DNA of 64,000 nucleotides. Origin: Mauremys mutica. Taxonomy: Eukaryota > Chordata > Testudines > Geoemydidae. Of the stretch, positions 33,514-45,712 are shown one piece after another. The translations under genes and the position numbers were made by a program. The notes beneath the pieces are model-generated. The model ran no database searches. It was not told the origin of the DNA and saw nothing but the letters and a program-made list of their open reading frames with translations. Every line of letters starts with the position of its first letter. Within the stretch, counting starts at the first letter, position 1. The stretch spans positions 16,263,553 through 16,327,552 of the forward strand of contig NC_059079.1 in assembly GCF_020497125.1 (NCBI RefSeq), in the 5' to 3' direction.

Positions 33514-36500
33514 CTGGACTTAGTCATCAGTTGATCTTGTGGTGACTAAAGTTGTTGCTTTTTATAATGAAATGCCATTATGTACAGTAGATCTCATATA
33601 CGCTGGAAATACAGACTTCAGCATTATGTACATTTGTAAGCAAAAAGTTAAGCAGGATATTTAAATGGTGAACTAAAATGAGATCAAGGCTTAAAACCAA
33701 ATTGCAGTGAGGTATGAGAGAGGTGGTAAGTGGACATTAATCACCATACAGACTTAATCAGGTTTTAAGCACTCATGGGGAAAACACCAAGACTCAGTCA
33801 CATAGGGTCTGATCCTACCAACACTTATGCATGTGAATAACTTTACTCGTGGGAGTAGTCCCACTAATATTAAAAGTGTTTAAAAAGATCCAGACCGTAT
33901 TCTGCCTAAGCTAAAATAGCAACCGCATAATCATTTTGTCCTAAAGGGATTTGAGAGTGAGTAGTTGTAACCTCACTCAAATCGTCACTTGACGCATGAT
34001 AACACACATGTGGCCAGGGAGCATAAAGATCCATTTTTCCATGTTCTATCCCTTGCCGCAGTCTATTACTCTGACATCAGGACCACAAACAATCAGTTAT
34101 TGCCGAAGACGGGTCTGCTAAAACCATGGAGCTAGTGCCTTCTCATGGGACTGAGCTCATTGTCTCAGGGACACATTTAGCAATCACAAATCCCGGCTTA
34201 GAACACTAGCCCATCTCAACTCTTATTTCAGCACTTGCACAATGGACTTAAACTACTACTAAAATAAAAATTCCAAGTGGATAGCAACATTTCCATAGAT
34301 ATACAATTCACTGTGACAAGGCAGTTTTATTAGATGCTTGGAAATATTAATATGATTCACCATTTAATTCTACTCCCCCAAATACAAAACCGTACAACCC
34401 CCAAACTCCAGCCCACAGCAAGTTTAACATTCTCTTTGGGATTGTCTCAAACAGTAGTAAAACAGATCCAACAACCAGGGTGAGTACAAGATGATCTAGC
34501 CTGGGCTGGGAGGGGAGGGGGCAGTGAGGGGAGAAGAGGTAGAAGTGGGGAAGTGAGAAATGGGGCAGATACTCATCCATTGTTTATCTTTTCAAGGAGT
34601 AGCAAAATGAAAATTTTTTACCCCTTAATTGTGATTGTAGAAGAGGGGCAGTGATGTAACTGTTCTCAGGGAACGATATTCTTATTTTGTGGGAGGAGGT
34701 GAGCCAAGATACTTAAGCTCTAGAGAACCTTTAACACAGGAAGCTATTTATCATAACAAGCTTGGTTGATACTGCTCCCATACTGAACCAATTAGATTAG
34801 CCTATTTCGTCATACTTCATAACCTGGGATGATAGGTTTCCAAGCATGGTACAGTGCAGTAATTGAATTTTGATCAAACACACATGGCTCATAACCCTGT
34901 ATGTGAAACTTTCAGAACAGTTCACAGCTTTTAAATATCCAGTCAACATGTTGCCAAAAGTACAGGATGTACTTGATGCAAGTGGGAAGGAGGAGAGAGA
35001 GTGTGCTGTAACTTGGTACAGCTGTAAAACAAACATTTTTTATTCTGATTCTGTTCCTACTTTTGCAAAGGAGCTGGGAGAAAGACAGTGAATGTCAAGT
35101 CAGTCACTTTTCATCCCAGCCCCCATACCTCCCAGATACACACTTACACTAGCACACGCTTTTAAATTCAAGATACTGTATGAGATGCCAGGAATTGTGT
35201 CTGTTAGCATGATGTTCATTGCTCATGCTTATTTAACAAAATAACTGAAAAGTGGTGCACATCTTCCTCTTGGTAGGGCTACAGTGGATGAGATCATGAA
35301 ATGACAGCCCTGAAAGATAAAGATTCCTCCTTTCCCCGGCTTCTGCTATTGTCTATGCAATCCATACAGTGGGGTAATCCTGCTCTCTTCAGACTATGCA
35401 GGGACAGTCAGTCACACAGACGTTGGTATCAGTCAGCTCCTTAGCAGACAGTGGCTTCCCATTACATGTTTTCCGTACGTCTTCCTCTCAGTAAATGCAT
35501 GGGGTTTGAAAGAGGTCTCTAAAGAGAACAGAAAATAGTAACCATTTCATTCCCAACAATTTTTGGTACAAGATGTTTACCATAAAATATGTCCAAAGCA
35601 CAGTGAATCTGAACAGCAAAATGAACATTGTGTGTTTTGGTACTTGTTAAAATAATACGTCTGATAAATACAAGTTACAGCTGCCACCTGGCATACAACT
35701 ATCCTAAGTGTGCCAGGGCTTTTTAAAGCAGTGGTGCCCCAACCTACATGTTTCAGTAATAGCACATCACGGCCAACCTCCTTTTTAGATGTGTGCACTC
35801 TACCCTGCCAGGGCGCTGGGGCTGCTTCAAACCCCCATTTCATGCAATCCTGTACAACTGAAAGGGATACACTACTGATTCGGCTGAGAGCTTTGTTTAT
35901 ATTACACTGATCCAAATGACCAAAAAAGATTGGGAATCTTGCACCTCACAGCCTTCTTACACACCTGTTTTGGAGCACAGGTGGGTAAGTGAAAAAAAAG
36001 TTACAGCTTCCAAAGGGGGAAATGGTGCTTTCCAGATTTAACTAAAATGTGGACCCCACTTGGTCTTGCCTTTGGGTCAGGACCAGGTACAGTGACAGAG
36101 TGCAACCACCAATGTAAGCTTTCTAAACTCAGAACAGAGTCCAAGAAAAAAATGACCAACTTAAGCTGTTGCAGAGGAGTCAGAAAAAGAACTTAGTGTG
36201 CCACACGTCAAAACTGGGTCCAAGTTTCAGCTCAAGGCAAGGTTAAAAAACAGGCCTGTTATAATCCTCTTAAAGAGAGGATTTATACAGTAATTACAGT
36301 AATGGAAACTGATCTTTATAATTCTTATACCAGCTACAGACCCACTGTGTCATAAGCATCTGCAAAGGCTGCTAGCTACTTTTCTCACAGACTGCAGATA
36401 CAAACTTGAGAACAGACCGTTCAAACCTACGGAGGCAGAACTATCAAAACAGAGCCTGGGCATGTCCAAGATCTAAGTAGACTCAGGGGCTAAAGATAAA

Positions 36501-36956
36501 AAATCCTAGAAGAAGCTGGGAGTATGCTATTTTTTTCTGTTAAGATGGAGAGATGCTGTGCAATATATTTTAATTTCTTGTTCATGGAATTTGTGGAACC
36601 AGGTTTTCCTTTCACACTGTGTAAACAGGTTTAGAATGCATTTGTTTTTATCTTTCCATTTCCTTTCCTTTGTTACAGCCTGAGGTCCACAGAGACAACA
36701 CAATGGTAACAGCATCCTGTTCTGGCACAAATTCACCTCACATTCACACTCCTGTTAATCTCTGTTGTGCGAGAAAGAACACGAGTGCTAAATCTTTGCC
36801 TGTGTACTAAAGAGCAGCTTCAGCAGACCTAGGAATTCAGCTATGGGGTTTGGTTCCACCTACAGGAAGCAGGAGGCAAAAAGAAAAATCATGCTCTCAA
36901 GCTTCTGCTCTACTTTATTCCTCAGGTCTAGAACCTGCAGCCAGGCTTGTTGAAGT
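33514..36956. other. Intergenic, one foldback, otherwise unassigned
   Basis: Apart from a foldback at 33806-33900 nothing is secure. A cysteine-rich 33-codon minus-strand frame at 35389-35487 is discussed as a finding. A TE-like segment around 35577-35945 has ends reminiscent of hAT (CAGTGGTGCCCCAACC) but no confirmed TSD. Confidence 0.4.
33806..33900. repeat. Short foldback repeat
   Basis: Begins AGGGTCTGATCC and ends GATCCAGACC, with TGGGAGTAGTCCCACTA in the centre. Diverged member of the 31177 group. Confidence 0.55.
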
Positions 36957-36964
36957 CATCTATC

Positions 36965-37417
36965 CAGTGGCGGATTAATGATTTTGCCACTCCAAGGCCC
37001 TGAAATAATTGCCGCCCCCGGCCCCATATGAACTTGTTTTAGTTTTTTTACAAATTCGTTTGAACTAAAATGAATCTAAATAGCATTAAAATAACTGAAC
37101 ATTTACAAGTTTTATTATAAATAAAATTACAAGTACTTCAGACCCTCGCTTGAACGCGCGTCTGTATAGCGTGATTTCGCTTATAGCGCGGGACCGCACA
37201 TGGATCCAAAACTAAAGATGATTAATTTCTTCCTTTCGGTCATATTATTAATGTTTAGGATTCTCATGAGTATGTTTACTAAATGGCATCGCGCTGTCAT
37301 TGGTGGTTTCAATACGCGCTATGATTGGTAGAATCACGGCGATTACAAAAATGCTGCTATTATAAATTTGCCACCCTAGGCCTAGGCCTTGTTGGCCTAG
37401 GCAATAATACACTGCTA
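36965..37417. mobile_element. hAT element (453 bp)
   Basis: Left end CAGTGGCGGATTAATGATTT; right end, in reverse complement, TAGCAGTGTATTATTGCC. TSD CATCTATC (36957-36964) and CGTCTATC (37418-37425), 7/8. The GCCGCCCCCGGCCCC block near the left end is typical of this family. The middle part (37137-37330, GAACGCGCGTCTG, CTTATAGCGCGGGACC) may be a further nested insertion. Confidence 0.8.
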
Positions 37418-37752
37418 CGTCTATCCAGCCCAGTTCTCCTGACTTCATTCATGTAAAGGACTCTGACTGGGTGCCAGGTCATCTCTAAATACTAATTAAT
37501 ATAGTTCTGAAGAAGTCAAACTTCTCCAAAGTCCTTCAGAAATTGTGGAACAAGGTCCACAAGAGACTGGTATTTTTGGCAGCTGACGCATGAATGAATA
37601 GGGTGTTACATAGCACATAGATGGAAATATGCTTTAAAGTGGAAAAAATACTGATACAACCATGCCTGAAATATTATGGATCATTTGGGTCTTCTAATAT
37701 CTGGTTAAACATTTTGGAGAAAATCACAAAGAAATACAGCAACTTTGACTTA

Positions 37753-38020
37753 GGCTTTGTTTACACTGGAACCTGAATGACAAAACTTTTGTTGATCGGG
37801 GAATGAACCCCCTCCCCACGACAAAAGTTTTGCCAACAGAAAGCACCAGTGCGTCAGCTCTCTGGCTGACAAAGCTACCACTACTCGTTGTGAGTGGAAG
37901 TTTTTTGTTGGTGAGAGAGCTCTCTCCTGCCAACAAACAGCGGCTACACTGCACGCCTTTTAGTGGCACGGCTGTACGGCACAGCTGTCTCATTAAAAAA
38001 TGCGTAGTGTAGATGTGGCC
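37753..38020. mobile_element. Harbinger-type MITE (268 bp)
   Basis: Ends GGCTTTGTTTACACT and, in reverse complement, GGCCACATCTACACT, flanked by a perfect TTA TSD at 37750-37752 and 38021-38023, the canonical Harbinger target. Its inner TNTACACT end block matches that of the 26010 element, so a related transposase could act on it. The open frames here are chance. Confidence 0.88.
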
Positions 38021-38362
38021 TTAGAGTTTGGTAGGACTAGAAAGCATCACAGTGTAACAAGGACTGGCTTTGGGGTGGGGGCAAGGAGAACAGCAGCAGT
38101 TCCTGATTAAAACCTGATCTAACAAAACACTAAAGCAGATGCTTAAAATTAAGCACTTTAATGGAATGGGGCCTATGTTACTTTTGTGGTTAACTGCCTC
38201 CTGCAAATGCTGGTTGAAAAGAATATATCTGGTACATGACTGATGGTTAAGATACATGCCCTTAGTGAGAGAAAAGAACTTGTGTAAAAAGCCTAAGTCC
38301 ACAGGTGCATATAAATATATGACGGACCTTTGCAACAAAGAAGAGAGTGTAAGAACTCAAAG

Positions 38363-38515
38363 ACTAACAGACATTTTGGAGCTTGAGCATGAATACACTT
38401 TGTCGTCTTCACCCACAAAAGCTCATGCTCCAAAACGTCTGTTAGTCTATAAGGTGCCCCAAGACTCTTTGCTGCTTTTACAGATCCAGACTAACACGGC
38501 TACCCCTCTGATATT
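38363..38515 (-). mobile_element. Short retroposon with 13-bp TSD, copy 2, with inverted end
   Basis: The perfect 13-bp TSD TAAGAACTCAAAG at 38350-38362 and 38516-38528 encloses 153 bp. Most of it (38405-38513) is the 33321 repeat in opposite orientation. The first 26 bp are an inverted copy of the repeat's own internal AGACTAACAGACGTTTTGG block, so the insert folds back on itself. Confidence 0.85.
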
Positions 38516-38528
38516 TAAGAACTCAAAG

Positions 38529-39539
38529 TTACCAGACTGTACACATATATCTAAGGTTAAAGAACTGTATTATAGCATAGTAGAGAAATATAATTGAATC
38601 ATGTAATTAATTACAGTCACAATATATGCCTATAAGACAGCAGAAATGTATGGTTGCCTGTGCAACCTTATCTTTGACATTTCCCCAGTTGAGTGTTTAA
38701 GCACACAACTGTAATGTTCCCAACATCGTTTTGTGTATAGAATAGTGATAGAAATTGCAGCAGAAGCAACAGGAAGGGCAGTGGATCCAGAAATGGGCTA
38801 AATGAAGCTAAAAAAACATGAAAAGATGGAACATGTGAGAACACTGAATACACAGAGCTGGGTAAGCAAATATAACCCAATATACTCTTGAGGAACAAAG
38901 GAAACAATAGTTGATGGGGTTACAACAGATGTTTTCCAAAAAAATCTGATAGAACATTTCAAACACAAAGATCTTCCTGCAGCTCTGAACAGTTTTACTG
39001 GCAGGCTACAACAATACACCTTTGGAAACAATAAAACCTAGCATTCTAAGGTTTTATCAGGTATAGAAGTCAAAGCAGAGAACGGATATCTCTGTGTAGT
39101 AAGTGGAGAGAGCAAAAAGCAGCAGAGTCAACAAAACAGCATCAGGAGACATTAGCTATTTCCCCTGCCATTTAAATCATTGCAGTCCAATAGCAGTCAG
39201 AGAGTTTGCTCTTTAAAATGCTTTTAAAACAGTTTTCCTGGAAAACACGGTATGTGCATATTATGATGAGGTATACAGGTTGATGTGCACAACTAATGCA
39301 GCCATGTCCTACTCACACACAAAACCACACAACTACAGCACAATGTATTCCCTATTTTTATATAAAAAATTAAAATGTATATATTTTATATACATCCACC
39401 TTCTCGAATTTCCTTCCTGCTGTACAAATCAATGCAACGTGCCCCAAAGTGATTTCTTTGACTAGGTACTACACTATGCTTCAATATTGCAGTGATGCAT
39501 GCTGTAGATAGAAATAATGACAATGTTTATGGAGACTAC
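38529..39539. other. Intergenic, nothing recognised
   Basis: No supported feature. Confidence 0.5.
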
Positions 39540-39720
39540 ATGGTCTGACTGGCATTCAGGTCATATGGGTTTAATTCCTGGCTCTGCCACACCTTCAGCA
39601 AAGTAGTTGCTTTCTGCCCTTAAGTTCCCCATCTGTAAAACAGCAGTAATATTTCACCTCACAGGGCTGCTGAGAGGATAAGTTCATGCATGTCTGTGAA
39701 GCAGTCAGATACTGTGGTGT
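39540..39720 (+). repeat. MIR SINE
   Basis: Forward MIR: AATTCCTGGCTCTGCCAC, AAGTTCCCCATCTGTAAAAC and TCACCTCACAGGGCTGC. Confidence 0.85.
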
Positions 39721-40251
39721 TGGTGGTTGAGTTGGGGCGGGAAAATAACTATCTAGATATATGATTACATATCTACAGAGAGAGGCAACCAACTATTGAG
39801 GGAAGAGCTCCAATCCTTTGAGAGGCTTGTTCTGAAACAGTGAGATCACTCAAAACTAGAGAAACAATAGGATGAGCAGCTTGACTTATGGGAGGATTCC
39901 ACGGCATTCAGCAATTCAGAAAATCATGATAAACACTTAGATGCCTACTACTGCAGACAACTTGTCATGAATTCAGTGGTCTGGATTTACATCTTGCAAA
40001 GATGTTTTTACAGTCCTTATGGTAAACATTGTGTCTGACTCTTACAGCACGAAAATGCAGACCTCATTACTTCTTTAGTGATCCTGTCATTATCATGTGC
40101 CTGCTCAGATAAGCCTCTCCAGTTATTAGTATTGACCACACAGCTGAAGTCTAATCACATGAGGATGCATGTGTTGAGCCGCACAAGATAGTTCAAGCAC
40201 AAAATGATGTGTTGGCAAAAGCTGGAGGAGGTATGTAACTCTTGTGATGTC
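39721..40251. other. Intergenic, nothing recognised
   Basis: No supported feature. Confidence 0.5.
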
Positions 40252-41905
40252 TGTGACATTGTATGATTAAAATATGACATGTATATCATTGTTGCTACCA
40301 TTGTTATACAATTGCAACAAATCTTACACGAAGTATATCATATTAAGGTATCAATGGAAAAGTTACAACCTATCAAATCTAATTACCTTGTTTGTATGTG
40401 TGTATCGTCTTTGTATCTGAAGTTATGAATATTGACTATGTACCAGTATTTCAAATGTGATTGCTCCACGGGTAACACCCACCAGGTAGTTTACATCCAA
40501 TCTAGCCATTACATTGTGAATGGACCATTCAAGTTGATGGCCCGTGAATGAGCACAATGGGCCATGGAAGCAGCTTATCCATGCCTGGTGGGCCTTCCTG
40601 TGGACGTTTTAGTCAGAATATGGGTAGTGGCTGCTTCTATGACTCATTGAAGCATGGAAGGGCATGTGACTAGCTTATTTGACTCTGGACTTCATCTTGT
40701 GCCTGTACTTTTCCACAAACTGCACTGAGGGCTTTGTTTGGGACAAGGAAGTTCCCGTCACATGGGAGAAGGTATAAAAAACCCTGGAAGCATGTCCATT
40801 TTGCCTCTTTCTTGCTGTGATCTCTGGACTATGGACTTACACTAAAAGGAGCATTCCAATTAATGGACTGAGGAGCTTCCAATCTTTTGGAAGTTACCAG
40901 AGACTTTACAAGCCAGTGGTTTATTCCATCATTGCTTTAAACCTGATACAAAAACTCTGCAATGCTTGTATGTATTTGATAATAAGACAGAAAATACATT
41001 GACTCTATATAAATCCATGGTACACCCACATCTTGAATACTGCGTGCAGATGTGGTTGCCCCATCTTTAAAAACTATATATTGGAATGGGGAAAATTACA
41101 GGGCAACAAAAATGATTTGGGGTATGGAACAACTTCCATATGAGGAGAGATTAATAAGGCTGGGACTTTAAACTTGGAAAAGAGGTCTATAAAATCATGA
41201 TTGGTGTGGAGAAAGTAAATAAATAAGGAAGTGTATTTACTCCTCATAACACAAGAACTAGGGGTCACCAAATGAAATTAATAGGCAGTAGGTTTAAAAC
41301 AAACAAAAGGAAGTATTTCTTCACACAATGCACAGTCAATCTGTGGAACTCTGCCAGAGGATGTTGTGAAGGCCAAGACTATAATAGCGTTCAAAAAAGA
41401 ACTAGATAAATTCATGGGGGATTGGTCCATCAATGGGTATTAGCCAGGATGGGCAGGGACAGTGTCTCTAGCCTCTGTTTGCCAGAAGCTAAGAATGGGC
41501 AACAGGATGGATCACTTGATGATTAACTGTTCTGTTCATTCCCTCTGAAGTACCTGGCATTGGTCACTGCTGGAAAACAGGATATTGAGCTAGATGGACT
41601 TTTAGTCTGACTGTATATGGCTGTTCTTATATTCCTTTTACCATTTTAATGCGCTCATCTTTCTTTTCTCTTATAAATAAGCTTTTAGATATTAGATACT
41701 AAAGGATTGGCAACAGTGTGATTATTGGGTAAGATCTGAGTTTTATATTGACCTGGTTATGTGGCTGATCTCTTGGGATTGGAAGAACCATTTGTTTGAT
41801 TAAATTAAATTGATTAAATTAAATAATCACTCATCATTAAGTCTAGTGTCTGGGTGGAAAACAAAGGCTGGGATACCTAAGGAGATTGCATTTCGAACTT
41901 CTCGT
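40252..41905 (+). mobile_element. LTR-like repeat interrupted by CR1
   Basis: Starts TGTGACATTGTATGATT. It has a TATA-like GGTATAAAAAACC near 40771 and resumes after the CR1 with AAGCTTTTAGATATTAGAT, ending around ACCTAAGGAGATTGCATTT. The two halves together, about 1 kb, resemble a solo LTR of a turtle interspersed family. No internal retroviral genes. The class and exact right border were not determined. Confidence 0.55.
40990..41637 (+). mobile_element. CR1 LINE 3' part nested in the LTR-like repeat
   Basis: Decayed plus-strand CR1: AAATCCATGGTACACCCACA (the LEYC-type RT end), GAGGAGAGATTAATAAGGCT, CTTCACACAATGCACAGTCA, TGTGGAACTCTGCCAGAGG and terminus TGGCTGTTCTTATATTCC. Confidence 0.85.
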
Positions 41906-41939
41906 TAACTAGACGTTTACTTTTGTTACTGGCTTGGTA

Positions 41940-42154
41940 CAGCTCTGTCTTATCTTATGCGCATTTAACATGCACGATTTCAGATTTACGCGGTCGGCAA
42001 AAACAAACAAACAAAAAATAACAATTTTAATACTGTACTTGTAGCGCGGGCGATTCCACCCGCCATTGAACGCAATGTAATTTTGACTATACACGGTTTT
42101 CCCTTTACGTGCTAACCGCGGAACGGAACCCCCGTGTAAGATAAGACAGACCTG
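41940..42154. mobile_element. Tc1/mariner (Tigger-like) MITE (215 bp)
   Basis: Ends CAGCTCTGTCTTATCTTA and, in reverse complement, CAGGTCTGTCTTATCTTA. Flanked by TA at 41938-41939 and 42155-42156, the mariner target. No transposase. Confidence 0.88.
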
Positions 42155-42156
42155 TA

Positions 42157-42993
42157 TATCTTATGGAAGAAGACCAGTTTGGGGTGGGTCTGCCCCATTT
42201 CTCAGCAGTTTGTCTTGAATCTGGTATTCTCAGCTGTAACCCACTGAGGCACGGTGACAATGTCAACTGCTGAAAGGCTGCATAGAAGCAGTATGTTTTG
42301 AGGAGGGATGTGAAGGAGAAGGACACAGTTAGTAAAGAAGAAGTGTCAAGAGGAAAATAATCTGAAGAGAAGAGAGAAATTAAAGTTGGCCAGAACTCTG
42401 AAGGCCTTTCTGTCTAGTCATCCTTGGGTGTAACATCACCACCATACACAGGCTCTTAAGTAGAGGAGAGGGAATATGAAATGGGTGGCACAATTGTACA
42501 ATCCTGAGCAGTATGAAAAGGACAGAAACAATCACTCCATGTTTTGTTGCAGTTATATGAGGGGGAATAAAGGATGAAAACACTTTCAAGGTGGACAGAC
42601 CTAAAATAGTACCTGTTTTTGCCGAGTATCCTCTGTACTGACAGATGCTCTTCCCTGCTAAACTTTCTGTTCTTGGGAGTGGTGTAACAAAGACATGTAC
42701 AAAGATTGTATATAAAGTGATGGACTTGCCAACATGTCAAATTTTCATCCACTTTAAGTTTTCACACAGAAATGAGCCTCAGCATCATTTAAAAGACAAT
42801 AAAATGGAACACTGCAAGTAGTCTGGACATGCTAAATAACTGTGTTCTTGAACTGTACCTTTCTTAAATGTACTCAATATAAATAATGTTAAGCCCAATT
42901 CATACATGCTTTACTTTTCTTACATGTGGCATATACTGATAGCACCTTGATTGCTTAAAAGTAAGGTTATGTTTATGCATGGTGTTTTTTTTA
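42157..42993. other. Intergenic, nothing recognised
   Basis: No supported feature. Confidence 0.5.
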
Positions 42994-42995
42994 TA

Positions 42996-43168
42996 CACCG
43001 CTACCTCAATATAACACGAATTTGGATATATCGCGGTAAAGCAGTGCTCCAGGGGGGCCGGGATGTGCACTCTGGTGGATCAAAGCAAGTTCAATATAAC
43101 ACGGTTTCACCTATAACGTGGTAAAATTTTTTAGCTCCCAAGGACAGCATTATATCGAGGTAGAGGTG
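42996..43168. mobile_element. Tc1/mariner MITE (173 bp)
   Basis: Ends CACCGCTACCTCAATATAAC and, in reverse complement, CACCTCTACCTCGATATAAT, with TA duplications at 42994-42995 and 43169-43170. Confidence 0.88.
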
Positions 43169-43170
43169 TA

Positions 43171-44637
43171 CTTATCCTTAATTTAGGTTAAAAGGAAACT
43201 GAATAGTTGAAATGACACAAGTTTTATATGAAATTGTGGTCTTTGGAAAATTCATACATCGCTTAAGAAAACATTGATAAGAAAATATTAAAATATTTTT
43301 GAAAGTTGTATATAAATAAAAAATCCAGAAATGTTATGAGATAGGTTATGATAAAGACAATGTAATGTAGATGTCTGGTCCAAATTAAAACAGTTTTTCT
43401 GTAATAAGTTTGTTTCAAATATACTAAATGGTTAAGGGAATGTTTAAATTAAACAGTATGAAGATATTGACTATCAAACATCAACACTGAAGCTTCTCAC
43501 TGTATCTTTCATGACCTATTTTTGGTAAATCTTGGATGTCACATGGAAGTTTGGTAACAAAGCATTTTGTGAGATGCCCAGGATATATGTTTAATTAAAA
43601 TACAAGATGCCTTTGTCAACAAGGATCAAATAAAAGAAGAGCACTAAGGACTTTACTGTGTAGGTTAGAGGGATAAATCCACATACCTATATTTTATTAT
43701 ATCTTCTATTTAACTAGTATAAAAAATGTGTACTTCTGACATTCTGTTTCATTAAAACATAAGTACGTATGTTTGGTAAGAACTGTTTTGAAAAAGATGG
43801 CGCACAGGTGATGGTTAAAACAGTAATAAAGTTGATATCTGACCATGAAAGTCAACAAGTTTGGTTTTTTTTTTTTTTGAGACTGAAAAAATCCTTATCC
43901 TGTTGAATAAGGATGTTCTATTTATGGCATTACATTTTTCTATCTCGTCCCCAGCTGCTGATTATCATTATTAAACTGTGAGCCAAATCAGGCAACCTCA
44001 CTGAAATTTGTTCTTTACCTTCATGGAAACCCCCTTTAAATTAATAGGATTGAAAAGGATATAAATCCTCTCAGATTTTGGACCAATCTTTTTAAAATCA
44101 GGCTCTTAAGTCTTTTTTCTGACTTTTCAAAAAAATAAAGATGTCCATTTCATAACTGTTACAGAGACCTTACAATCCTGGAAACAGAGACACAGGTTTT
44201 AGACACAGGATGATATCCTATGCCTCCTGAAATCAATTTCAAAACTCCCCCTGACTTCAATAGTGCCAAAATTTCTCCCCAGAAGCTTTGCCTGTTACTA
44301 ACTCACACTGAAAGATAAAATATTGGCAGTGAAAATTATGAATATCTGCATAACTCACAAGTAGCACAGCCTAGAAGTCATGAGCTACGTGTTCACAGAA
44401 ATGGAGCAGTCACACAGAAGAGACTTTGAAAATGAGCACTTCTGATGTGAAGTCTTGCGCTTGATGACATTTCTCTAATATCTTTACCAGCTTTTTTCAA
44501 TACACAACATTTAATAGCAGTTACATAATTCTAATAAAGTGTCATTAATATAAATCAGTTATCAGGAATTTCAGTGGACTACTGAATCAAATCAATCAAA
44601 ATGCACCTGTGTGTGTACATGACACTTCCTGCCAGAC
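43171..44637 (-). other. Region downstream of TM2D1, probably 3' UTR and flank
   Basis: The TM2D1 stop is at 44638-44640, so part of this stretch should be the 3' UTR. I could not choose a polyadenylation signal: TTTATT (minus AATAAA) near 43690 is one candidate. No other gene or repeat is supported; a 14-base T run is near 43866. Confidence 0.4.
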
Positions 44638-44748
44638 TTAAGGATACATCTGTGTTTTTCTGAATGTCTCATTGGTAATACTCAGCCTGGTAAGCCTTGC
44701 TCCATAGTAATCTATAATGTAACTAGAACCATCGGAAGGTCCAACGAT
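44638..44748 (-). CDS. TM2D1: TM2D1 terminal coding exon
   Basis: The acceptor TTTTTTCTAG (44749-44758 on plus as complement) precedes a 37-codon frame: IVGPSDGSSYIIDYYGARLT, then RLSITNETFRKTQ, ending MYP and TAA (44638-44640). This is the C-terminal tail after the second membrane helix of TM2 domain-containing protein 1. The phase-0 junction follows the CAG end of the exon at 48631. The tail is almost invariant in vertebrates as I know the family; the final residues differ slightly from mammals. Confidence 0.96.
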   Translation of the reverse strand: MVGPSDGSSYIIDYYGARLTRLSITNETFRKTQMYP

Positions 44749-45589
44749 CTAGAAAAAAGAAAACAAGAGATTTTCCAATATTAATTAAAATGTACACACT
44801 TTTTGTGCTAATATCTCAATTATTGTTAATTTGTCCATCACAAAATTAATCATGCTCAATTTACAAAATATAAACTGGATTCATTTTGAAGTTGTGCTGC
44901 AGTTTAACCATTTTAGTGAGTACTCTCTTTGAACCAAGACTTCCCTAGGGCTTCTAATCAACCAAATTACAGTGGTGAATGAGCTGCTAGACTCTGGCCT
45001 TAGACTGAACCAATCAAGATTTGAGCCACAGCAGGCTGCCTTTTAGAAGATCTTGCTGACAGATGGATGAGCCCCAGAAAATGTCTCCATTTCTGTAATA
45101 AGGGAGGATAGATGGGAGAAAGAAACTGAGATGATGGCAGCTATTTTGGGAATGTGAAACTGGTAAGGAATGGGGCCAAAGAAGAGCTTCTCTGGGATTT
45201 TTCTGCAATTGATAAATGGACGTAGAGGGCCCAAGGAAATGAAGAAGAGAAAAGTGTGTGTGTGTGTGGGGGGGGTGGTGTTAAGAACTATCCTCAACTG
45301 TTCCTATCTCTAATAGGAGGCAAGGCTACTGGTAAAGTTTTAGAGCATATATAGTTTAAAAAACCTGAAAAACCCTAACGTAACATATATTATTTTATAA
45401 AACTCCTGCATGTTTTAAATTATGAATTGAATTTTTTTCCATTCCTGGCCTTCTCTTGTGCTAAGGCTGCAAGTTGTAGCTACTGGGAGTTGATTTCTGA
45501 AACATGAACAGTATCAGAAGGAAGGAGGAGAATGAACCCAGAATCATCTTCCCTTAAAATTGTAATGTCCAGAAGTGAAAAAATAGCCC

Positions 45590-45712
45590 ATAGGGAGGCA
45601 GCATGGTCTACTGAATAGAACAGAGGGCTGGGAGTCATGAAACAATGGGTTCTTTTGCTAGCTCTTCCACCATGTAATCTTAGGCGAATTGCTTCACCTC
45701 TGCATAATTGAG
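45590..45712 (+). repeat. MIR SINE
   Basis: Forward MIR: GGCAGCATGGTCTACTGAAT, GGGCTGGGAGTCATGAAAC, TAGGCGAATTGCTTCACC. Tail lost. Confidence 0.75.

Noticed and set aside
35577..35915. 112-codon minus frame
   Set aside because: No recognisable domain; the surrounding sequence has TE-like ends, and the frame lacks splice or start support. Not a convincing gene.
45253..45270. (TG)n tract as a notable microsatellite
   Set aside because: Only about seven units, ordinary for intronic DNA.
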